38,672 nt of DNA from Bacteroidales bacterium (GTDB taxonomy: Bacteria; Bacteroidota; Bacteroidia; Bacteroidales; UBA10428). The notes below the pieces were generated by a model. The model had not been told where the DNA came from, did no database searches, and saw only the letters and a list, made by a program, of their open reading frames with translations. Where the stretch lies: contig JAFGQO010000163.1 of assembly GCA_016935615.1 (NCBI GenBank), forward strand, positions 1 through 38,672, read 5' to 3'. The translations under genes were made by a program, and so were the position numbers. This document shows, in pieces, positions 16,933 through 24,968 of the stretch. Every line of letters starts with the position of its first letter. Within the stretch, counting starts at the first letter, position 1.

Positions 16933-17134
16933 GATAAAAATATTTTGTCTGTGTAAATTAAGCCAAACATCTTTAATTCTATTAAGAATAGCAATAAACT
17001 TTTACATCACTCCGAATTTCTGTATTCCCTGGATAGCATATTTTGTTTTGGAAGATGCTTCGAATACCTGTCTGCAATAGTTTAGCATATGCAGGCATTT
17101 GACATGACATTAGAGGAAGAAAGTCGAAGAACAC

Positions 17135-17458
17135 TCAGTTCCTATGCAATTCGAACTTTGGTTTGTTTATTTCCGTAACAGCTGATTCCAGATCATTGAA
17201 TACAATGAGGTGATTTTTAAAAATCCCCTTTTTCAGCTTGATATATAAAGCATTTTTCCCGGGCGGACATTTGCCCCACCTTAGGATATCCCATGATATT
17301 TTTCCACCGGAATAAGTTACTCTTTTGATATGCCTGATATTTTCAAACCTGAACAGGATCTTAATCCCTTCCCATAGAAATGTAATTAAAATACCTTTGG
17401 ATGTTATTTTACTTTTGTAGCCAAAAATATAACCAATATTCGGATCAGGAAAAATCAT
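17135..17458 (-). CDS. Hypothetical protein, 107 residues
   Basis: I do not recognise a family. The protein has no signal peptide and no full membrane helix; it is rich in basic and aromatic residues and predicted to be mainly beta strands with a C-terminal helix. That would suit a small PH-like or barrel fold, but this is a guess. Short recognisable stretches are EGIKILFRFENIRHIKRVTY and FNDLESAVTEINKP. The gene lies 21 bp downstream of the beta-helix remnant and could be read from the same transcript. The 202 bp on its far side (16933-17134) hold nothing I can name. Confidence 0.45.
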   Translation of the reverse strand: MIFPDPNIGYIFGYKSKITSKGILITFLWEGIKILFRFENIRHIKRVTYSGGKISWDILRWGKCPPGKNALYIKLKKGIFKNHLIVFNDLESAVTEINKPKFELHRN

Positions 17459-17479
17459 AATAACGTATTTTTTTTACTA

Positions 17480-17704
17480 TTATTTTTTGCCGAGACTGTC
17501 TTGTCCTGTAGTACTTTGCCATTCTGCAAGGCTTATTCCGGTATCTTCCGGATCGGTATAATCAGCAGAATTTTGCAATGTTTCCCGGGGATTTTCCTGA
17601 TCTCCGCTATATGAATTATTGCCCGTAATAAGGACATAGTAAGTGTCTGCTCTGACATTTTTAATACATAGTAGGAAAATAACAAGAACAGAAAAAATTC
17701 TCAT
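17480..17704 (-). pseudogene. Remnant of a secreted parallel beta-helix protein (internal deletion)
   Basis: This is a 74-residue reading frame. It starts with a signal peptide (residues 1-19, ending VRA) followed by DTYYVLITGNNSYSGDQENP and RETLQNSAD, which is the usual N-terminus of right-handed parallel beta-helix (DUF1565-like) proteins. It then jumps to ISLAEWQSTTGQDSLG, which resembles the stretch found near the end of the helix domain in that family (typically ...WQ..GQD..S). A full-length member would have several hundred residues between these parts. The most likely reading is an in-frame internal deletion that left a short stub. Alternatively it is a genuine small secreted protein. 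Upstream of the ATG the minus strand has two copies of AACTAACC, 9 bp apart. Confidence 0.5.
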
Positions 17705-17971
17705 CCCGGTTAGTTTGGTTAGTTAATCGTTTTAATAACTGGCAAGTGCCAATAAAATTGTGATCCCAAAAGGTTCTCCCTTTGCTGGTTATACGAAATT
17801 CCGGGTACTTATGTTTCCTGATCTGATGCTTATATTGAACAATGATAAATATACCAAAACTCGAAACAAATCATTCTTGTGGTCAATATCTATATTATCG
17901 GGATGACTTTGTGCAGGAAAGTCGGGAATGACATTTGAATAAGATGACGCTAATTTGAAATGATCCCGTTG

Positions 17972-18997
17972 TTAACCAGTTTTGCCTAAAAAATCATTCC
18001 AGCGTTTGTCTTCTCGCTTCTTCCATGCCCCGTTATGATAAACATAGCTTGCAATAAGCGGTAATACGGTGGTCGCTTCTGCATATACCATCTGCTCGTC
18101 TGCAACATCTACTTTTCCCCACGAAGAGGCTTCTTTCAGGGTGGAGGACGAACAGGCACCATCGCGAACATCAGCAACTGTAATCTGAACAGCGTATTTG
18201 TGCATAGGGACTTCTTTTCCTAAAATTTCAGCACAAACCACAGTGTCTTGTGCAAAATTTTTAGGCACGCCACCACCTATCATAAACAAACCGGAGATGG
18301 GAGCGTTCATTTTTATTGTCGTCAGTTCAAGAAAATCTTTTACCGAATCAATGGATACATGTTTTTCCTTATTTTCCCACTGATGTTTTACCAGGCCAAA
18401 TCCGGCACTACTGTCTGAGAATGCAGGACAAAAAACAGGTACTCCCTTTTCATAAGCGACCTGTATCAGGCTGTCTTTTTTTACAGAATTCTTCACAAGG
18501 TATTTGCCTAACTCATTAATAAACTCACGAGAGGAGTAAGGACGAGGCTCCAATGCATCGGCTACTTTTTTGATGGTCATGTCACAATGCTGCAACTCCT
18601 CTTCGTCAATGAAAGTATCGTAAATCCTGTCAATGTATAATTTGCGCAATTGAGTATCCTGTATATCCGTTCGGCCGATATAATGTTTAAAACCAAGTGC
18701 TTCAAAAAAGTCCATATCTATTATTGAGGCTCCCGTTGCCACCACAACATCGATCATTTTACTCCGCACCATCTCTACGTACACCTGCATACACCCACCT
18801 GCACTTGTGCTTCCGGCAAGTGTGAGAATGTTTGTGCATTCTTTGTTTTCAGTCATTTTCATTAAGATATCCGCCGCTTTTGCAGTATCCCGTGAGGTGA
18901 AGGACATTTTTTTCATAGATTCGATAATCATGGTGGAATCGAAGGCAGTAATATCAATATGCTTGATAGTGTCTCTTAATAAATCTGTTTTTTTCAT
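17972..18997 (-). CDS. Deoxyhypusine-synthase-like polyamine enzyme
   Basis: This is a 341-residue member of the deoxyhypusine synthase (DHS) family, NAD-dependent enzymes that move an aminobutyl group. Bacteria lack eIF5A, so these relatives are thought to act on small polyamines, for example making homospermidine from putrescine. The sequence shows TLAGSTSAGG near the NAD-binding N-terminus, VATGASIIDMDFFEALG, the internal GGGVPKNFAQD, and SSWGKVDV, whose Lys matches the catalytic Lys of human DHS (SWGKI). The human substrate-site block EFDGSDSG reads VRDGACSS here, so one of the two acidic residues is lost while the other, and the Glu before SWGK, are kept. The gene starts 23 bp after the agmatinase stop and is the third gene of a polyamine operon. 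Confidence 0.85.
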   Translation of the reverse strand: MKKTDLLRDTIKHIDITAFDSTMIIESMKKMSFTSRDTAKAADILMKMTENKECTNILTLAGSTSAGGCMQVYVEMVRSKMIDVVVATGASIIDMDFFEALGFKHYIGRTDIQDTQLRKLYIDRIYDTFIDEEELQHCDMTIKKVADALEPRPYSSREFINELGKYLVKNSVKKDSLIQVAYEKGVPVFCPAFSDSSAGFGLVKHQWENKEKHVSIDSVKDFLELTTIKMNAPISGLFMIGGGVPKNFAQDTVVCAEILGKEVPMHKYAVQITVADVRDGACSSSTLKEASSWGKVDVADEQMVYAEATTVLPLIASYVYHNGAWKKREDKRWNDFLGKTG

Positions 18998-19020
18998 TAT
19001 ACCAAATTAACTCAAAAACA

Positions 19021-19866
19021 TTAAACACTAAACTTAAGACTTAACAACTGATAAATCAGCTTTGCAGCAAGAAAATCGGGAGCTTTATTGACTTCATTCG
19101 GACACAATTCGACTATATCAAATCCTACAATAGTATGCTCACGATTTACTATTTGCAATAACTCAATAACCTCATTGTAAAACAAACCATCCGGCTCGGG
19201 AGTTCCTGTTGAGGGCATAATGGAAGGATCAAATACATCCAGATCAATCGTAATATACACTTTTTTTGCCAGTTGATCTGATACCACCATCTTCCAGTTG
19301 GCATTATTTCTTAACTGATGCCTGAAAAACACCCTGTCAGGGTTCATATTTTCTTTTTCTTCAACGCACATACTTCGAATACCCACCTGGGTTATAGATG
19401 CAACCTCTTTCCCTCTTGCCATGACACAGGCATGGTTGCAATTCGAACCTTCATATGTATTGCGCAAATCAGAGTGTGCATCCAATTGAAGAATAGAAAA
19501 ATTATGAGTGAAATATTTGGCAAAGGCTCTGAAAGCACCAATACTTACAGAGTGTTCACCACCTAATGTAACAGGAAATTTTTTTTTGGTTAATAATTCA
19601 GTGATTTTACTCTCAACTTTTTCAGCCAGGATTTCAGGATCACCCATATGAATTAGAGGCAATGCAGTATGAATGCCTTTCAGATATACTTCAGAATCGC
19701 TTTCGACATCGTATAACTCCATATTCGCTGAAGCTTCCAGGATAGCTTCCGGTCCCTTGTCGGCACCTTTTATCCATGTGGAAGTGCCGTCATAAGGAAC
19801 CGGTATTATGACAATCGCGGAATGATCGTACAGGGTGTACTTTTCTTCCAGTCCACCGTAATTCAT
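19021..19866 (-). CDS. speB: Agmatinase (agmatine ureohydrolase)
   Basis: This is a 281-residue ureohydrolase that splits agmatine into putrescine and urea using a binuclear Mn(II) centre. The metal ligands are in place: GGEHS near residue 100, LDAHSD near 125 and DLDVFDP near 205, followed by the family motif GTPEPDG. Length fits the agmatinase/arginase fold. Substrate assignment to agmatine, not arginine or guanidinobutyrate, rests largely on the operon: an arginine decarboxylase gene ends 9 bp upstream and a DHS-like gene follows 23 bp downstream. Because the next enzyme could use polyamine derivatives of agmatine, the possibility that this protein cleaves N1-substituted agmatines cannot be excluded. 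Confidence 0.9.
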   Translation of the reverse strand: MNYGGLEEKYTLYDHSAIVIIPVPYDGTSTWIKGADKGPEAILEASANMELYDVESDSEVYLKGIHTALPLIHMGDPEILAEKVESKITELLTKKKFPVTLGGEHSVSIGAFRAFAKYFTHNFSILQLDAHSDLRNTYEGSNCNHACVMARGKEVASITQVGIRSMCVEEKENMNPDRVFFRHQLRNNANWKMVVSDQLAKKVYITIDLDVFDPSIMPSTGTPEPDGLFYNEVIELLQIVNREHTIVGFDIVELCPNEVNKAPDFLAAKLIYQLLSLKFSV

Positions 19867-19875
19867 TCTTTGATT

Positions 19876-20469
19876 TTATTCTTGAATTGGATAAACGTAA
19901 TTCGTAAAACAAAGGGCAACCAATGCCGTGCCATATTTTTTTATTGGTACAAAACTCTCTTTTAAAAGAGTAATGTTACCAAGAGCATATTCCTCTTCAA
20001 AGCCGTTGTAGTAAAGCTCGTTAAGGCTAGCTCTGAGCAGCTCTTCCAATTGTTTTTCAGTGTAATTTCCGTTATGTTCACATACGAGGCCACCATATTT
20101 TTTTTCAGTGATTCTATCATGAAGCCAGCCATAAATAATTCCGGCTGATACTCTTTCTCCTGCATTGCCATTAGCTACAGCCATAATGCTTTCCATAACA
20201 GCACCGTGTGCATATGCTGTCGGTTGATCAACCAGATTGGCTATGGAAGGTAATATGGAAGAGTATGTCATGATATTCGCTCTTTCAATTCCGGCGGCTT
20301 TGAGGGCTAAGTGGTAAGAACCAGCGTGAATTGTTATATCACTTTCTCCGGTTCCCTTAGTAATAAAGTAATCTTTTGGGATTCGATTACCAATAACCAG
20401 ACCCTTTTGGGGGTTATTTACACCGCGAGAACGATCGCGAAGCAAATTACTAATTAAAGGATTATTCAT
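19876..20469 (-). CDS. pdaD: Pyruvoyl-dependent arginine decarboxylase
   Basis: This is a 197-residue proenzyme of the PvlArgDC family, which decarboxylates arginine to agmatine with a pyruvoyl group made from its own chain. The self-cleavage site is visible as Ser70-Ser71 in NIMTYSSILPSIA, matching the conserved ..SSI.P motif; the second Ser becomes the pyruvoyl residue. Other family blocks are HAGSYHLALKAAGIERANIM and YAHGAVMESIMAV. Pyruvoyl-type enzymes are typical of archaea and chlamydiae and are an alternative to the PLP-dependent SpeA. It is the first gene of a three-gene operon with agmatinase and the DHS-like enzyme. A TACATTTG box lies 50-57 bp upstream of the start. Confidence 0.9.
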   Translation of the reverse strand: MNNPLISNLLRDRSRGVNNPQKGLVIGNRIPKDYFITKGTGESDITIHAGSYHLALKAAGIERANIMTYSSILPSIANLVDQPTAYAHGAVMESIMAVANGNAGERVSAGIIYGWLHDRITEKKYGGLVCEHNGNYTEKQLEELLRASLNELYYNGFEEEYALGNITLLKESFVPIKKYGTALVALCFTNYVYPIQE

Positions 20470-20518
20470 TTCAAGTACAGCTACATAGATTAATAAATTT
20501 TATGTTTAAAAAAGCGAG

Positions 20519-20553
20519 CAAATGTAAAATAAATATTTTTTAAAACGACCAAA
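20519..20553 (-). promoter_or_regulatory. Candidate promoter of the polyamine operon
   Basis: On the minus strand, TACATTTG (20519-20526) fits the Bacteroidota -7 consensus TANNTTTG exactly. A TTTG (20550-20553) lies 23 nt upstream, longer than the usual 19-21, so the -33 assignment is weak. The predicted start would leave a leader of about 40 nt before the arginine decarboxylase ATG. Confidence 0.35.
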
Positions 20554-20664
20554 ATAATTCACATAATTCTTGCTCCTGCGAAGCTTATACGATAAATATT
20601 TTCATAAGTTTTTTATTTATAGGGAAATAAGTTGGTAAAAAACAATGTTTTTTTATCAAAAAAT

Positions 20665-21408
20665 TTATCTGAATTTCTGTAACAGGTCGTTCTTTCTTGC
20701 AGGCGAAACATCTATTGCCGATTCATTGGTTAAAATAACCTGTCCGCCTTTTCCTTTTTTATAGCGTTTGATATATTGCAGATTGACAAGATGTGATTTG
20801 TGCACCCGGATAAAATCAAGATCAGACAAAAGTTCGTCATAGAATTTTAACGTACGGCATATAAGCTGCCTGGATCCGTTGACAAAGAAAAATTCCGTGA
20901 AATTATCATTGGCTCTACAGTGCAGAATATCTTTTACGGTTACTACCTCAAAACCATCAAGGAGAGGGAGTATGATTTTTTGCAGTTGCTTGTTCTCAAT
21001 TCTAATATTGTCAATTAATATATTTGTTCGCAAAGCATGTTCTTTCGTTTCCTTCTTCTCTGCTACCGTCTCTACTGCTTTTACAAGTTCATCAATATCA
21101 ATCGGCTTAAGAATATAATAGGATGCACTGAAATTAAGTGCCTTCATTGCATAGTGGTCATATGCAGTGACGAATATGGTTTCAAAGTTTCTTTCTTCCA
21201 CCTGGTCAAGCAGATCAAATGCATTTCCGTAAGGCATCTCTACATCAAGGAAAATCAGGTCCGGCCTGTGTTTTTTGATGGCTTCAAGACCGGTTTTTAC
21301 GGATTCAGCTTCACCGGTTATTTGCACCTGTTTACAATATTTGCCGATGTAATTTCGCAATGTTTCCCTGCTTGCAGGTTCGTCTTCAACTATAATGGCT
21401 CTTAACAT
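20665..21408 (-). CDS. LytTR-family response regulator
   Basis: This is a 247-residue two-domain regulator. The receiver (1-120) has the acidic pocket EDEP at the N-terminus, phospho-acceptor Asp near 55 in LIFLDVEMPYG, a conserved Thr in FVTAYD and Lys in YILKPIDI. The LytTR DNA-binding domain (about 140-245) shows FFVNGSRQLICRTL and FIRVHKSHLVNLQYIKRYKKG, which is the typical LytTR core. Such proteins bind pairs of 9-bp direct repeats. The gene is 150 bp downstream of a LytS-type kinase gene on the same strand, so the two are probably a cognate pair. A near-consensus LytTR operator lies upstream of the kinase gene, at 23654-23683. Confidence 0.92.
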   Translation of the reverse strand: MLRAIIVEDEPASRETLRNYIGKYCKQVQITGEAESVKTGLEAIKKHRPDLIFLDVEMPYGNAFDLLDQVEERNFETIFVTAYDHYAMKALNFSASYYILKPIDIDELVKAVETVAEKKETKEHALRTNILIDNIRIENKQLQKIILPLLDGFEVVTVKDILHCRANDNFTEFFFVNGSRQLICRTLKFYDELLSDLDFIRVHKSHLVNLQYIKRYKKGKGGQVILTNESAIDVSPARKNDLLQKFR

Positions 21409-21558
21409 ACTTATATTATTAACTTAAATTTTTCACTATAAGGCTTTGTGTTTGCTTTGTGCTTTTGAATTTCAATGTAAAATAGAATTTTTAATACTTG
21501 CCGCGAATTCACAAAGACTCCAAGTTTCACAAAGTTGTTCATTCATTTCATATGTTTT

Positions 21559-23520
21559 CTAGTATATCTTTTTCCCATCCGATATGGGGATATTTATTTT
21601 TACAATCGTTCCGGTTTTATCTTCTTTGTTCAGGTCTTCAATGAGAATTGTAAACCTGGTTTTATACATTTCGTTAATAATTTTCAATCTGTTTTCAGTG
21701 TTTTTCAAACCGGTTGAAGTATTGGCTTTTTGATGCTTTGTCTTCATCTCAACTGATTTTTTTCTTCCAATACCGTTATCAATAATTACTGCATTAATAC
21801 TATCACCTTCTTTTGATATATTCAATTCAAGGTACCCTTTTTCTTCTTTGTATCGAAGTCCGTGCCAGATGGCATTTTCAATATAGGGCTGAATAAGCAT
21901 AGGAGGAATTTCAACATCCGACTGGTTTATGGAATCGTCAATTTTGATCGTATAGTCAAATTTGTCTCTGAAACGAAAATGTTCCAGCTTCAGGTACAAT
22001 TTGAGGATCTCTATTTCAGATGCCACCGGTACAAAATCATGCTTTGAATTTTCAAGTACAGATCGCATCAATGAAGAAAAATCAGTAAGATATTTATTTG
22101 CTTTTCGTTCATCATTTTGAGCAATAAAATTATTTACAGAATTTAATGAGTTGAAGATAAAATGAGGATTCATCTGACTTCTGAGAGATCTGAGCGCTAA
22201 AAGCAGGTTTGCTTTTCGTTTTTGTACTGAACTTTTATAGACCAGCAAAGAAGTTATCAGGAGGATAAGCACAACAAAGATCAGTGCATAGGTGATCCGT
22301 TTTTGTGTTTTCAATTCTTTAACATTGATTTCTTTCTCTCTTTCAAGCAAAGACAGCGCTTTCTTGGTAATCTCAAAATCCCTTTCCAGCAATTCAATAC
22401 GTTGAAGTCTGCGTCCAACATTGGCAATAATCTCCAGATTGTTTTCCAGCTTGCGTTCCCGCTGATTATAAAGAGAGTCTATTGTTGTGGCATATTCCTG
22501 ATAAGTAAGAAGGGCTTTATTATATTCTCCTTGTTCTTTATATGCTTCTGACAAAGTTTTAAGAGCAACACTTTTTTTCTGAATATCCCCGATCTCATTT
22601 GACAGATCAACACTTTTTTGAATATATTGCACAGCCTGTGAAGCTTGATTTTTCTCAATATAAATCTCACCTATCACCAGGTTGTCATCCACCTGATCAT
22701 CAATTTTTTTGGTTTCTTCACTGATTTGAAGTGATTGCTGACGTGCTTCAAGTTCTTCATCATACTGTTGATTGCTTCTGTATGCTTTACCCAGGCTTCT
22801 TAATGATTTGGATTTTCTTTCTTTGTCTTCAGATTCCTCTGCAATTTTTACGGCACGTTTGAAGTTCGTAATTGCTTCGGCAGGTTTCTCCTGTTTCAGA
22901 TATACATCGCCCCGCATTGCGTTAACATCGGACAGACCAGCCGGATTGTTTCTTCTCTCTTCCAGACTCTGAATTTCATTGTACTCCCTAAGTGCTTTAT
23001 TGTATTCTCCCTGTGATGTATACACTCTTGCCAGATCGTATCGTGCAGAGATAATTTGCCCTGTCATTTCCCGGTCAATAACATAATCGAGGTATGCTTT
23101 GTAATAATTTATACTTTCGGTAAGCTTTTCATTCTTTTCATAAACACCTGCCAACAACCTGTAATTTTTGAACATTTCATTCTTATCGACGGTACTGAAA
23201 GCTTTAATTGCTTTGTTATAATAATCAATGGAAAGATCAAATTGTTGTAAGGAAGCATTTATTTGTCCAAGCAGGGAGTAACAACTGCCTTCATTTTTTT
23301 GATCTTTTGAAGTAATACTCAGCTCAAGAGCTTTTTCTATAAAATCAAACGATTTTTCAGGAGCCAGTTGCAAATACAGGGATGCCGAATCCAGCAATGC
23401 CTTGATCTGATTATTGCCGGAAGCATATGCCGTTTTAATTGTTCTGGTATCATTCTGAGCAAATGCCTTGCAAAAGAAAACAACAATACAGATGAACAGA
23501 TATGTCTTTGTTAGATTCAT
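21559..23520 (-). CDS. LytS-type sensor histidine kinase with TPR sensor region
   Basis: This is a 653-residue membrane sensor. It has a signal peptide (1-22, ending AFAQ), then about eight tetratricopeptide-like repeats (about 35-350; e.g. YNKALREYNEIQ, YNKALLTYQEYATTID), a coiled coil (about 355-405), one membrane helix near 408-428 (IFVVLILLITSLLVYKS), and a cytoplasmic His_kinase domain with RSQMNPHFIFNSLNSVNNFI (phospho-acceptor His near 452) and the ATP-lid motif DNGIGRKKS. The TPR region should therefore lie in the periplasm and sense a protein or peptide. This layout is common among Bacteroidota LytS-like kinases. It is followed by its response regulator and is divergent from the VWA and ARPP-1 lipoprotein genes. 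Confidence 0.92.
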   Translation of the reverse strand: MNLTKTYLFICIVVFFCKAFAQNDTRTIKTAYASGNNQIKALLDSASLYLQLAPEKSFDFIEKALELSITSKDQKNEGSCYSLLGQINASLQQFDLSIDYYNKAIKAFSTVDKNEMFKNYRLLAGVYEKNEKLTESINYYKAYLDYVIDREMTGQIISARYDLARVYTSQGEYNKALREYNEIQSLEERRNNPAGLSDVNAMRGDVYLKQEKPAEAITNFKRAVKIAEESEDKERKSKSLRSLGKAYRSNQQYDEELEARQQSLQISEETKKIDDQVDDNLVIGEIYIEKNQASQAVQYIQKSVDLSNEIGDIQKKSVALKTLSEAYKEQGEYNKALLTYQEYATTIDSLYNQRERKLENNLEIIANVGRRLQRIELLERDFEITKKALSLLEREKEINVKELKTQKRITYALIFVVLILLITSLLVYKSSVQKRKANLLLALRSLRSQMNPHFIFNSLNSVNNFIAQNDERKANKYLTDFSSLMRSVLENSKHDFVPVASEIEILKLYLKLEHFRFRDKFDYTIKIDDSINQSDVEIPPMLIQPYIENAIWHGLRYKEEKGYLELNISKEGDSINAVIIDNGIGRKKSVEMKTKHQKANTSTGLKNTENRLKIINEMYKTRFTILIEDLNKEDKTGTIVKINIPISDGKKIY

Positions 23521-23653
23521 ATCATCAAAAGATCAGGAAGTAAAAATATAAACTAAAATTCCAATTCTAAAATCGCATGATTCTGGAATGACTGATTTTC
23601 ACTTGTTTTTAGATACATAAACCTGACTTTACAAGCTGAAAAGATCTTTTCAC

Positions 23654-23683
23654 TAAGTCAAACGCTTTGTTCCCTAAGTTATG
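23654..23683 (+). promoter_or_regulatory. Candidate LytTR operator (direct repeat with 12-bp spacer)
   Basis: TAAGTCAAA (23654-23662) and TAAGTTATG (23675-23683) are direct repeats separated by exactly 12 bp, centre to centre 21 bp. The LytTR consensus is a pair of [TA][AC][CA]GTTN[AG][TG] 9-mers with a 12-bp spacer; these match at 7/9 and 8/9 positions. The flanks also repeat (C-x-CTAAGT-y-A). The site lies in the 233-bp region between the LytS/LytTR genes and the VWA lipoprotein gene, about 70 bp before the VWA start codon. Confidence 0.55.
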
Positions 23684-23753
23684 CTTTCAGAGGCTTTGAA
23701 TACCATGTATTTTTACACTCAAATCAATCAATTATCAATTAAACTAAAAGATT

Positions 23754-24911
23754 ATGAAAACTATGAATTATAAAAGATTAAAAGTGATATGGTCAGTATT
23801 GTTTTTAACACTACTTACAAATTGTACCGACCAGGCGAAAAGTCAACGAGTATCCGATCCAATACCTCAACAGGCCCGGAAAATTCAAATTGCACTGTTG
23901 CTTGATACCAGCAATAGCATGGATGGGCTTATTGACCAGGCAAAATCGCAGTTGTGGAGTATTGTAAATGAACTGGCAAAAGCAACATGCGGAAATATAA
24001 AGCCTGAATTGCAAATAGCTCTTTATGAATATGGGAATGATAATTTACCTTCTTCTGAGGGGTATATTCGCCTGGTAACTCCCCTGACTTCTGATCTGGA
24101 TCAGATCTCTGATGATCTTTTTGAGCTCAGGACCAATGGAGGCAATGAGTTTTGCGGAGAGGTTATTCAGGCCAGTTTAAAACAGCTTCACTGGAGTAAA
24201 TCTGAGAAGGACCTGCAACTCATTTATATTGCCGGAAATGAACCATTCACACAAGGCAGAGCAAATTACCAGGCTGTCTGTATGGATGCCAAAGAAAAGG
24301 GAGTGATAGTAAATACCATATTCTGTGGAAATTTCACTGAAGGCATCAACACATCATGGAAACATGGTGCTGATTTAACAGGAGGTTGTTATGCCAGCAT
24401 TGAACAAAACAGGAAGACTGTATATATTGAGTCGCCCTATGATCAGAGAATTGTTGAATTGAACATACAATTAAATAACACTTATATTCCCTACGGAACT
24501 ATGGGCTATGAGAAAAAAGCTATGCAGGAAAGACAGGATGCAAATGCGCAACAGTATGGATCAGCTAATACAGTAAAAAGGGCAGTATCAAAGAGTTCGC
24601 ATGTATACAAAAACACATCATGGGATCTTGTGGATGCTTCAGAAGCTGAAGACTTTAGCATAGAAGAACTTAAAGAATCAGAATTGCCTGAAGAAATGCA
24701 AAGAATGGATAAAGATGGGAGGATAAAATATATTGAACAAAAAGCAATAGAAAGGGATAAAATCAGCCGGGAAATTCAGGAATTGAATGCAAAGCGTGCT
24801 GAATATGTAGCGGAGCAGACAATAGGGGATGATGACAATGAGATGCTTGACAAAGCAATACTTACATCTTTGAGAGATCAGGCTAAAACCAGAAATTTTG
24901 TTATTGATTAA
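23754..24911 (+). CDS. VWA-domain lipoprotein
   Basis: This 385-residue protein begins with a lipoprotein-type signal (hydrophobic segment 11-21, then LLTNC with Cys near 24), so it is probably anchored in an envelope membrane. The von Willebrand factor A domain covers about residues 42-240: IALLLDTSNSMDGL supplies the DxSxS part of the metal-ion-dependent adhesion site, and the later TNGGNEFCGEV and IYIAGNEPF segments fit the remaining MIDAS loops. The C-terminal third is charged and helical (EELKESELPEEMQRMDKDGR), possibly a coiled coil. VWA domains bind protein partners through a metal ion. The gene is first in a likely pair with the ARPP-1 gene 57 bp downstream, and divergent from a LytS/LytTR system. 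Confidence 0.82.
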   Translation: MKTMNYKRLKVIWSVLFLTLLTNCTDQAKSQRVSDPIPQQARKIQIALLLDTSNSMDGLIDQAKSQLWSIVNELAKATCGNIKPELQIALYEYGNDNLPSSEGYIRLVTPLTSDLDQISDDLFELRTNGGNEFCGEVIQASLKQLHWSKSEKDLQLIYIAGNEPFTQGRANYQAVCMDAKEKGVIVNTIFCGNFTEGINTSWKHGADLTGGCYASIEQNRKTVYIESPYDQRIVELNIQLNNTYIPYGTMGYEKKAMQERQDANAQQYGSANTVKRAVSKSSHVYKNTSWDLVDASEAEDFSIEELKESELPEEMQRMDKDGRIKYIEQKAIERDKISREIQELNAKRAEYVAEQTIGDDDNEMLDKAILTSLRDQAKTRNFVID

Positions 24912-24919
24912 TTCATAAT

Positions 24920-24954
24920 ATACCCTGACGGGATATCCTTTTTAGTCAGGGTAT
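24920..24954. repeat. Inverted repeat ATACCCTGAC / GTCAGGGTAT
   Basis: A perfect 10-bp stem with a 15-nt loop lies between the VWA and ARPP-1 genes. The right arm is not followed by a T-run, so it is not a standard terminator; it may be a processing site or attenuator, or a member of a repeat family. The core ACCCTG..CAGGGT recurs at 26371-26383. Confidence 0.6.
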
Positions 24955-24968
24955 AAAATTATAAAGTC

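Noticed and set aside
17972..18997. True deoxyhypusine synthase acting on eIF5A
   Set aside because: The host is bacterial and should lack eIF5A; the operon with arginine decarboxylase and agmatinase, and the changed substrate block, point to a small polyamine substrate.
24920..24954. Inverted repeat as an intrinsic terminator of the VWA gene
   Set aside because: The stem is strong, but no T-run follows on the plus strand and the ARPP-1 gene starts 14 bp later, so it is listed as a repeat or possible attenuator.
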